The notes beneath the pieces were generated by a model that did no database searches, was not told where the DNA came from, and saw only the letters and a list, made by a program, of their open reading frames with translations. From DASUFF01 sp036274695 (GTDB lineage: Bacteria; UBA10199; JACPAL01; GCA-016699445): a stretch of DNA of 16,401 bases. The DNA is taken from assembly GCA_036274695.1 (NCBI GenBank), contig DASUFF010000179.1:1-16401 (forward strand). Direction: 5' to 3'. A program made the translations under genes and the position numbers. Below, piece after piece: positions 5,940 through 11,618 of this stretch. Position 1 is the first letter of the stretch. Each line of letters begins with the position of its first letter.

Positions 5940-7979
5940 GTGAAAAGGTCGATCATCGGCTTCGCCGTCGCTGCGGGCTTTTTGACCTTGAGCTGGGGAG
6001 GTTCGTCGGGTTGCGGCAGCGGAGCCCAGTGCGGGGACGGGGTCTTGGGCGGCAGCGAAGTTTGCGACGGCGGCGCCCTGAACGGACAGACCTGCGAATC
6101 GCAGGGCTTCTCTTCCGAGGGCGACTTGGCTTGCGCCTCCGACTGCAAGAGTTTCGACACTTCGGGTTGTGTGGAGGCGGGCACCGTCTCGGCCCTGGCG
6201 TCCGTCTCGGGCGACGGGGACGACTTCGTAACCGTGAGTTCCGATTCCGCCGGTAACCGCTACGGCGCGATCTATTCCGACAGCACGACGGTGACGGCGG
6301 GAGGACTCTCCTTGCCGACGATCGCGCCCGTGGTTCGCCGCGGTTCCTTGGCCCGGTTCGGCGACGACGGCAAGGCCGCCTGGTTGAAGCCCTTCCAGGG
6401 CAACGGAACCTCGGATGACAACGGGGTCTCGCTGATCTTCGACGCCGCGGGCCGTATCGTCTTCTCAGGCGATTACCGTGGGACTCAGGCGATGTTACCT
6501 GACCGGACGATCACGAACGTGGACGTCACGGGGGCAACCTCCGACACCTACGCGGGGCGGCTGGAACCCGACGCGACCGTCGATTGGCTGGCCACGTTCA
6601 ACAGCAATCTGCTCGATCAGGCCTTCGCGCAGTTCGATCCCTCGGGGAACCTCTACGCGACCGGGCAATTCGCGGGTGCGACGGTCAGCGCGAACGGAGA
6701 AACCGTTACCAACTCCGGCTTTCCGGGCTCCTTCGACAAGTTCATTCAAAAGATCGACCCGGTCACCGGCGCTCCTCTATGGACCGTCCACTTCGGGAGC
6801 GACGCGGATGACGACCTCTTCCCGACGTTCGATTCCGCCGGCAATGTTTTCGTGTCCGGCGGCTTCAGCGGTTTCGAATTGTTCGTCGACGGGGTGAGCA
6901 AGCTCACCAACGCCTCGCCGGGATCGACCGACGCCTTCGTGGGGCGCCTGGATCCGGACACGGGCAATCTGCTGTGGATCACGGGTTTCTCCAGCGCCGA
7001 TTTCGACTTTGCGAGGATCCTGCCGGATTCCGAGGGCCGGCTCTTCGCCTTCGGCGGATTCCAGGGGGCGACTCTCACGGCGGATACGAAGACGCTGCCC
7101 AACGCCGGTGCCGCCTCCGGCGACGGTTTCGTCGCCGGCCTCGATCCCGCCGACGGAAAGGTCGATTGGTTGAAGGGGTTCGCGAGCGACAAGTCCGATT
7201 TGATCAGCATGGCGGCGGACGGCACGGGCCACGCCTACGTCAGCGGGTCTTTCCTAGGCGCCGCCTTCGACGCCGCCGGCCGGCCCCTCACGAACGCGGA
7301 CGCGAGCGGGACGACGGCCGACGACTTCCTCGGGCGCATCGATCCGGACGGAACGCTCGCCTGGGTCGCGCACTTCACCGGTCCCGGCTTCAGCGGGGGC
7401 GTTTTCGGTTCCTTCACGGCGTCGACGGACGCCGACCACATCTACGTGGACGGGGTCTTCTCCGGAGCGTCCCTGACCGTGGGCGGGAGGACACTGACCA
7501 ACGCCGACGCGGGCGGGACGACGAACGACGGGTTCATCGCGCAATTCTCCTCTGAAGGCACGCTCGGTTGGCTCCTCCATTTTTCCGGAACCGGCAACGA
7601 CACGGGCTTCCTCGCGGCCGATTTTTCCTCCACGTCGCCGGGGGGAAGTTTTCCAACGGGCAAGATCTACGTCACGAGCCGTTTCCAAAGCCCGACCCTC
7701 TCCGTGGGCGGCGATACGTTTACCAACGTCGATGCGGCCGGAACGACGGAAGACGCCTTCGCGGCCCGCCTGAACCCCGCCGACGGAAGCTTCCTCTGGC
7801 TCCTCCCGGTTTCCAGCGAAGGCGACGACGCCGTCGATCTCACCCACGACGCCTTCGGGCATCTGTCCCTGGGCGGACGGTACAAGGGGAAGACGGTGGA
7901 CGTCGACGGCACGGTCTTCACCAACGCGGACGCGAGCGGCGCCACCTTCGACGGCTTCGCGGGAAGGATCGCGCCGTGA
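5940..7979 (+). CDS. exported Cys-rich and beta-propeller-like repeat protein
   Basis: 679 residues starting at a GTG with CCGGAGG about 6 nt upstream. Residues 1-24 form a signal peptide (KR, then hydrophobic 5-17). C25 in SSGC may be an atypical lipobox, so it may be a lipoprotein. A Cys-rich head follows (C31, C42, C52, C65, C69, C77) with CGDG and VCDGG, a pattern seen in surface proteins of Myxococcota and relatives. The rest is about eight full repeats of 62-75 residues with the consensus TLTNADAxGTTxDxFxGRLDPDGxLxWLxxFsG, then G-x-Y-V-S-G-x-F-x-G, like SBBP-type propeller repeats. The first repeat is a C-terminal half and the last an N-terminal half, consistent with ring closure. It is probably a surface or secreted binding protein; the ligand is unknown. 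Base composition matches its neighbours. Confidence 0.85.
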   Translation: MKRSIIGFAVAAGFLTLSWGGSSGCGSGAQCGDGVLGGSEVCDGGALNGQTCESQGFSSEGDLACASDCKSFDTSGCVEAGTVSALASVSGDGDDFVTVSSDSAGNRYGAIYSDSTTVTAGGLSLPTIAPVVRRGSLARFGDDGKAAWLKPFQGNGTSDDNGVSLIFDAAGRIVFSGDYRGTQAMLPDRTITNVDVTGATSDTYAGRLEPDATVDWLATFNSNLLDQAFAQFDPSGNLYATGQFAGATVSANGETVTNSGFPGSFDKFIQKIDPVTGAPLWTVHFGSDADDDLFPTFDSAGNVFVSGGFSGFELFVDGVSKLTNASPGSTDAFVGRLDPDTGNLLWITGFSSADFDFARILPDSEGRLFAFGGFQGATLTADTKTLPNAGAASGDGFVAGLDPADGKVDWLKGFASDKSDLISMAADGTGHAYVSGSFLGAAFDAAGRPLTNADASGTTADDFLGRIDPDGTLAWVAHFTGPGFSGGVFGSFTASTDADHIYVDGVFSGASLTVGGRTLTNADAGGTTNDGFIAQFSSEGTLGWLLHFSGTGNDTGFLAADFSSTSPGGSFPTGKIYVTSRFQSPTLSVGGDTFTNVDAAGTTEDAFAARLNPADGSFLWLLPVSSEGDDAVDLTHDAFGHLSLGGRYKGKTVDVDGTVFTNADASGATFDGFAGRIAP

Positions 7980-7980
7980 A

Positions 7981-8074
7981 CCCTCACCCGCAAATTGTTG
8001 CCGGGGTAACCGGGCCCCTCTCCCGATTCGGGAGAGGGGAATTGAATCTAGCGGGGGCACTTTGTGGGTGAGGG
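7981..8074. repeat. REP/MITE-like inverted-repeat element
   Basis: The outer inverted repeat CCCTCACCC (7981-7989) and GGGTGAGGG (8066-8074) encloses an inner perfect hairpin, CCCCTCTCCCG (8015-8025), loop ATT, CGGGAGAGGGG (8029-8039). This arrangement of CCCTCACCC ends around a CTCTCCC/GGGAGAG hairpin matches a class of short dispersed repeats found in many GC-rich bacteria (general knowledge, not searched). The left end begins 2 bp after the stop of the repeat-protein gene. The right end runs into the beginning of the hydrolase frame. The inner hairpin may also act as a terminator, though it has no T run. Confidence 0.6.
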
Positions 8075-8714
8075 CTTCTACATCAAGCAGGTCGAAACCG
8101 GCCTAATGCAGAACTTCAACTACCTGATCGGCGATCCCGCGACGCGCGAGTGCGCCTACGTCGATCCCGCCTGGGAGGCAGACCGGCTGCTCAAGATCGC
8201 CAAGGACGAGGGCTTCAAGATCACGAAGATCCTTCTGACCCACAATCACTTCGACCACATCGAGGGCGTGGAGGCGGTGGTCGCGGCCACCGGTGCGGAA
8301 GTTTTGATCAACGCAAACGACGAGCGTCCGCTGAAGAAGGGGAAAGGAAGGCTCGTTTCATTGACCGACGGGCAGGAGCTCCGGATCGGCAACCTGACCG
8401 TCACCGCCTTGAACACCCCCGGCCACACCCCAGGGTCGACCTGTTACCTCGTCAAGGCCCCGGACGACCCGATCCTCCATCTCTTTACCGGAGACACCCT
8501 CTTTCAAGGCAATTGCGGGCGTTCGGACCTGCCGGGGGGCGATCCCCGCATCCTTTTCAAGAGCCTCGACGGGTTGAAGCGGCTGGACCCGTCCACGAAG
8601 GTCTATCCGGGCCACGATTACGGCGTGATTCCGGTGACTTCCATCGGCTACGAGAACAGCCACAATCCGACGTTAAGGGCGAAGACCTTCGAAGAGTTTG
8701 ATCGTCTGCCTTGA
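8064..8714 (+). CDS. metallo-beta-lactamase-fold hydrolase (glyoxalase II / persulfide dioxygenase-like)
   Basis: 216 residues. The metal motif is H60-x-H62-x-D64-H65 (THNHFDHIEG), with H121 (TPGHTPGS), D144 (FTGDTLF) and H184 (YPGHDYG), so the full set of MBL ligands is present. The GNCGRSDLPGGDPRILF and YPGHDYG segments are typical of the glyoxalase II / ETHE1 / rhodanese-associated group. The substrate could be a glutathione thioester or a persulfide; sulfur genes in the window make the second attractive, but sequence alone cannot decide. The only upstream start in frame is the GTG at 8064, which with the next codons lies in the right end of a repeat element. The conserved domain begins about residue 6 (YIKQVETG). 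It is followed by a response-regulator gene. Confidence 0.9.
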   Translation: MGEGFYIKQVETGLMQNFNYLIGDPATRECAYVDPAWEADRLLKIAKDEGFKITKILLTHNHFDHIEGVEAVVAATGAEVLINANDERPLKKGKGRLVSLTDGQELRIGNLTVTALNTPGHTPGSTCYLVKAPDDPILHLFTGDTLFQGNCGRSDLPGGDPRILFKSLDGLKRLDPSTKVYPGHDYGVIPVTSIGYENSHNPTLRAKTFEEFDRLP

Positions 8715-8740
8715 AAAACGACGGGAATCGATCATAGTAT
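8711..8740 (+). promoter_or_regulatory. candidate promoter for the RegA-like regulator, nearly leaderless
   Basis: TTGAAA (8711-8716) overlaps the hydrolase stop codon. After 18 bp comes TAGTAT (8735-8740), and the ATG follows after 9 bp (CCCTATTCT). No Shine-Dalgarno precedes 8750. The geometry is the same as at 2735-2750 and 11604-11619. Confidence 0.45.
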
Positions 8741-8749
8741 CCCTATTCT

Positions 8750-9334
8750 ATGGGAAGCTACGCGGCATCGGACGCTTTCGAAAAGCGCCTGCTCCTCGTC
8801 GACGACGACGAAGATTTTTGCCGGCTGATCTCCAAGCGTCTTTCGGGAGAGGGGTACGACGTCGCCTGGTCGACGAAGGCCCAGGGCGTCGAGGATCTCA
8901 TCCGGAAGGTCCGCCCCGCCGCCGTGCTTTTGGATCTTCAACTGCGCGATGCGGAAGGGTTGACGGTCCTGGAGGGGATACGCAAAAACGATCCCGCCCT
9001 GCCGGTGATCATCCTGACGGGCTACGAGACGGTCGCCACGGCCGTGAAGGCCATGAAGTCGGGCGCCTTTCATTATCTTTCCAAGCCCGTGGACGTGCCG
9101 GAGCTGAAGAACCTTCTGGAGGCCGCCATTCAAACCCAGGACGCGGCGCCGAACCGCCCTTCGCTGGTGAACGCCTCCGTCAAGGCCAAGGAGGCGGTGG
9201 AAAGGCAGCTGATCTTGGAGACCCTGGACAAGACGCACTGGCACCAAGGCAAGGCCGCCTCGCTCCTGGGAGTCGATCCCAAGACCCTCTACAATAAAAT
9301 GAAAGGTTACGGAATCCGGGGACGTTCGGGCTAG
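8750..9334 (+). CDS. RegA/PrrA/ActR-like response regulator with Fis-type HTH
   Basis: 194 residues. The receiver has D18-D19-D20 (LLLVDDDEDF), phospho-acceptor D62 (VLLDLQLRD), T90 (ILTGYET) and K112 (LSKPVD). A short linker of about 20 residues leads to a Fis-type helix-turn-helix (about 149-190; ERQLILETLDKTHWHQGKAA...LGVDPKTLYNKMKGYGI). No AAA+ domain intervenes, which is the RegA/PrrA/ActR layout; those regulators control redox and energy metabolism genes. ALPVIILTGYETVATAVKAMKSGAFHYLSKP is very typical of the NtrC/RegA receiver family. No dedicated kinase adjoins it; the MASE1 kinase 3.6 kb to the left is one candidate. Its stop overlaps the stop of the convergent small gene by 4 bp. 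Confidence 0.92.
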   Translation: MGSYAASDAFEKRLLLVDDDEDFCRLISKRLSGEGYDVAWSTKAQGVEDLIRKVRPAAVLLDLQLRDAEGLTVLEGIRKNDPALPVIILTGYETVATAVKAMKSGAFHYLSKPVDVPELKNLLEAAIQTQDAAPNRPSLVNASVKAKEAVERQLILETLDKTHWHQGKAASLLGVDPKTLYNKMKGYGIRGRSG

Positions 9335-9540
9335 CGACCGAGGTTCGTGATCCTTTTTTCCAGCCACTCGGCCCGTTCCCGCAGGGCCTTGATCTCTTCG
9401 ATGTCGGGGATCTTCAATTCCTTCTTGATCGTGTTCCAGCCGCTGGCGAGTTTTCGCCGCAATTGCACCGGCCAGATGAGCGGCGAGCGGGACGATTTTC
9501 TCGGCCGCGTCGTCTTATGGTTTTTTTTCGCATGAGCCAT
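9331..9540 (-). CDS. small basic protein with C-terminal coiled coil
   Basis: 69 residues. The first 20 are strongly basic (AHAKKNHKTTRPRKSSRSP). A hydrophobic patch LIWPVQLRRKLASGW follows, then an amphipathic helix from about 46 to 67 (DIEEIKALRERAEWLEKRI) with heptad-like Leu/Ile spacing. It resembles small phasin-like or nucleoid-associated proteins in composition, but I do not recognise a family. The ATG at 9538-9540 is chosen over longer upstream frames because AGGAGG lies just 5 nt before it. The stop overlaps that of the response-regulator gene by 4 bp. Confidence 0.7.
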   Translation of the reverse strand: MAHAKKNHKTTRPRKSSRSPLIWPVQLRRKLASGWNTIKKELKIPDIEEIKALRERAEWLEKRITNLGR

Positions 9541-9617
9541 GAATCCTCCTCTTGGGTGCGAGCTTTCTTTCATTAAAAACTCAAAGGGAGAAATCGTACA
9601 GAATAAAAACGTCCGGG

Positions 9618-9639
9618 AAACCGGAAACGCCGGTTTTTT
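9618..9639 (+). terminator. candidate intrinsic terminator
   Basis: AAACCGG (9618-9624), loop AAACG, CCGGTTT (9630-9636), with a run of six T at 9634-9639 on the plus strand. The only plus-strand gene it could serve is the response regulator ending at 9334, whose transcript would then run antisense across the small gene at 9331-9540. It lies in that small gene's upstream region, so it might instead be incidental. Confidence 0.4.
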
Positions 9640-9676
9640 GGCTGTTTTCGCGAACATCCCGCGCAGGCGACCGGGC

Positions 9677-9702
9677 CGCCTCGCCCGATCTTCGGGAAGG
9701 CG
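9677..9702. terminator. GC-rich hairpin downstream of the peroxiredoxin gene
   Basis: CGCCT (9677-9681) pairs with AGGCG (9698-9702), and CCCGA (9684-9688) with TCGGG (9692-9696), around a TCT loop with a small internal bulge. It lies 36 bp beyond the peroxiredoxin stop on the minus strand and may mark the end of the rhodanese-MoeB/peroxiredoxin transcript. There is no T tract, so it could be a stabiliser only. Confidence 0.3.
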
Positions 9703-9737
9703 CTTCCTGGGTTAAGTTTTTATCCGAAGCGGAAGAA

Positions 9738-10322
9738 TTATTTCACGCCGGCGAAGAATTCTTTCGACTTCACGGGATCCGGCTTCATGGTCTTGTCGCC
9801 GGGCTTCCAGTTGGCGGGACAGACCTCTCCGGAAGTCTTGGCCATCTGCATGGCCTGGATCACGCGGAGGGTCTCGTCGGTGGAGCGGCCGAAGTTTAAG
9901 AAGTTGACGGTTTGGTACTGAAGCACGCCGTCCGGATCGATGACGAACAGGCCGCGAAGGGCGACGCCGCCGGGCAGCAGGACGCCGTAGTCTTGGGCGA
10001 TCTGCTTATTGATGTCCGCGAGCAGGGGATATTTCAATCCCTGGATGCCGCCTTCCTTGCGTGGGGTCTTGGCCCAGGCGTTGTGCGAGAACTTGCTGTC
10101 CACCGACACGCCCAGGACCTCGGCGCCGACCTTTTTGAATTTGTCGATCTCGTCGGAGAAGGCGTTGATCTCGGTCGGACACACGAAGGTGAAATCGAGC
10201 GGGTAGAAGAAGAGGACCAGCCACTTGCCCTTGTAGTCGGCGAGCGAAATATTTTTGAACTCGTCGTTGCCTAGGGCCGCTTCGGCCTTGAATTCGGGGG
10301 CTTTTTGTCCGACTTGAATCAT
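9738..10322 (-). CDS. typical 2-Cys peroxiredoxin (AhpC/Prx1 type)
   Basis: 194 residues. It reduces hydrogen peroxide, organic peroxides and peroxynitrite in the cytoplasm. The peroxidatic C48 is in DFTFVCPTE and the resolving C168 in SGEVCPANW, both complete. A GG-containing loop (KEGGIQGLKYPLLAD) and a C-terminal EFF in place of the usual YF resemble the over-oxidation-sensitive form. The longer upstream frame is rejected in favour of the ATG at 10320-10322, because AAGGAG lies 6 nt before it and IQVGQKAPEF is the standard N-terminus. It follows the rhodanese-MoeB gene by 22 bp, so the two are probably one operon. The reductant (thioredoxin or AhpF-like) is not in the window. Confidence 0.96.
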   Translation of the reverse strand: MIQVGQKAPEFKAEAALGNDEFKNISLADYKGKWLVLFFYPLDFTFVCPTEINAFSDEIDKFKKVGAEVLGVSVDSKFSHNAWAKTPRKEGGIQGLKYPLLADINKQIAQDYGVLLPGGVALRGLFVIDPDGVLQYQTVNFLNFGRSTDETLRVIQAMQMAKTSGEVCPANWKPGDKTMKPDPVKSKEFFAGVK

Positions 10323-10344
10323 AAAATTCTCCTTGGTTTTTTGG

Positions 10345-11517
10345 TTAATGGGACGCCGAAGGTTGGCTGCAGAACCATTCGTAGTCAATCAATTCCTTGA
10401 TCGTCGGCTTGTCGCCGCACACGGGGCAATTCGGGTCCCGGCGGATCTTCATCTCGCGGAACTTCTCGTTCAAGGCGTCGTACATGAGGAGCCGCCCGAC
10501 CAGGGGATCGCCGATCTTGATCAACTTCTTCACGGACTCCACCGCCTGGAGGGAACCGATGATGCCGCAGAGCATGCCGAGCACGCCGGCCTCCGAGCAG
10601 GACGGCGCCATCTCCGGCGGAGGCGGCTCGGGATACAGGCAGCGATAGCAGGGTCCGCCGGCGGCGGTGTCGAAGACCGTCACCTGGCCCTCGAAGCGGA
10701 AGATGCTGCCATCCACCAGAGGCTTTTTGGCGAAGACGCAGGCGTCGTTGATCAGGTAGCGCGTCGGGAAGTTGTCGCAGCCGTTCACGATCAGGTCGTA
10801 ATCGGCGATGATCTTCATGACGTTGTCGCGCGAGAGGCGCTCCAAGATGGGAACGATCTTGATGTCCGAATTAATGCCCTTCAGACGCCGCGCCGCGGAT
10901 TCGGCCTTGGGGTTACCCACCTCCTGCTCACTGTGCAGGATCTGCCTCTGGAGGTTCGAAAGATCGACGGCGTCATAATCGATGATGCCGAGCGTGCCCA
11001 CGCCCGCGGCGGCGAGATAAAGGGCCGTCGGGCAACCCAGGCCCCCGGCGCCGATCAGGAGCACCTTCGATTCCAACAGCTTGATCTGGCCTTCCTCCCG
11101 CACCTCGGGGAGGAGGATGTGCCGCGCGTAGCGCGAGGTCTGGGCGGGCGTCAGGCTCTTTTTCTGTTGGATAGGCAGACCGGCGTCCTTCCAGCCGTTA
11201 AAGCCGCCGGACATGGAGGTCACCTTCGCATAGCCCATCTGATTCAGCGCCTTCGTGGCCAGGGCCGAGCGGACGCCGCCGGCGCAGTAGGCGATGATCT
11301 CCTTGTTCCGGTCGGGAACCTCGTCCTCGATCTGAAGCTCCAGCAAACCGCGCGGAATGGCGATGGCGCCGGGAACGACGCCGCCCTCCCATTCATCGGG
11401 CTCGCGGACGTCCACGAAGACGACGTTGGGATCCTTGGCCTTCTTCTGGGCTTCTTCCGGACGGATCTCCTTGATCTCGGATTTGACCTTTTTAATGAGC
11501 TCTTGAAAGTTCGCCAC
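10345..11517 (-). CDS. rhodanese-MoeB/ThiF fusion (sulfur-carrier adenylyltransferase)
   Basis: 390 residues. An N-terminal rhodanese domain (about 15-115) has active Cys C78 in the loop YCAGGVRSA. An E1-like MoeB/ThiF domain (about 122-385) follows with GAGGLGCP (156-163) for ATP, D248 in NGCDNFPTRY, the conserved C307 in APSCSEAGVLG, and two zinc pairs C290/C293 (CYRC) and C364/C367 (CPVC). Such proteins adenylate the C-terminal glycine of a MoaD/ThiS/CysO-type carrier and load it with rhodanese-borne sulfur. Here the rhodanese precedes the E1 domain, whereas it follows it in MOCS3/Uba4/MoeZ. The start is a GTG at 11515-11517 with AGAGGTG upstream. It is divergent from the sulfite/nitrite reductase and co-directional with the peroxiredoxin. 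No carrier-protein gene is visible nearby. Confidence 0.93.
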   Translation of the reverse strand: MANFQELIKKVKSEIKEIRPEEAQKKAKDPNVVFVDVREPDEWEGGVVPGAIAIPRGLLELQIEDEVPDRNKEIIAYCAGGVRSALATKALNQMGYAKVTSMSGGFNGWKDAGLPIQQKKSLTPAQTSRYARHILLPEVREEGQIKLLESKVLLIGAGGLGCPTALYLAAAGVGTLGIIDYDAVDLSNLQRQILHSEQEVGNPKAESAARRLKGINSDIKIVPILERLSRDNVMKIIADYDLIVNGCDNFPTRYLINDACVFAKKPLVDGSIFRFEGQVTVFDTAAGGPCYRCLYPEPPPPEMAPSCSEAGVLGMLCGIIGSLQAVESVKKLIKIGDPLVGRLLMYDALNEKFREMKIRRDPNCPVCGDKPTIKELIDYEWFCSQPSASH

Positions 11518-11537
11518 GTTTCACACCTCTAGAAGTA

Positions 11538-11566
11538 AATTAAGGGCATTTAAGAAGATAAGTCAA
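11538..11566 (-). promoter_or_regulatory. candidate promoter for the rhodanese-MoeB/peroxiredoxin operon
   Basis: On the minus strand TTGACT (plus 11561-11566) is followed after 17 bp by a weak -10 TTAATT (11538-11543). A good ribosome site (AGAGGTG) follows before the GTG. A short inverted repeat GGGCAT (11544-11549) / ATGCCC (11570-11575) flanks the -35 and could be an operator. Confidence 0.3.
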
Positions 11567-11580
11567 TTGATGCCCCCTAC

Positions 11581-11609
11581 TTGACACCCGGCGACCCATT
11601 TTAGATGAT
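11581..11609 (+). promoter_or_regulatory. candidate promoter for sulfite/nitrite reductase, nearly leaderless
   Basis: A perfect TTGACA (11581-11586), a 17-bp spacer, then GATGAT (11604-11609; four of six). The ATG follows after 9 bp (GAAAACACT) with no Shine-Dalgarno. The -35 lies 14 bp from the -35 of the divergent promoter, so one regulator could act on both. Confidence 0.5.
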
Positions 11610-11618
11610 GAAAACACT

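Noticed and set aside
9541..9657. Longer N-terminus for the small basic protein
   Set aside because: The extension crosses a hairpin and has no ribosome site, while AGGAGG precedes the internal ATG at 9538-9540.
10323..10388. Longer N-terminus for the peroxiredoxin (22 extra residues)
   Set aside because: The extension runs over the end of the upstream gene. AAGGAG lies just before the internal ATG, and the family starts at IQVGQKAPEF.
10333..11532. 399-residue plus-strand frame opposite the rhodanese-MoeB gene
   Set aside because: An antisense shadow; all catalytic motifs are in the minus frame.
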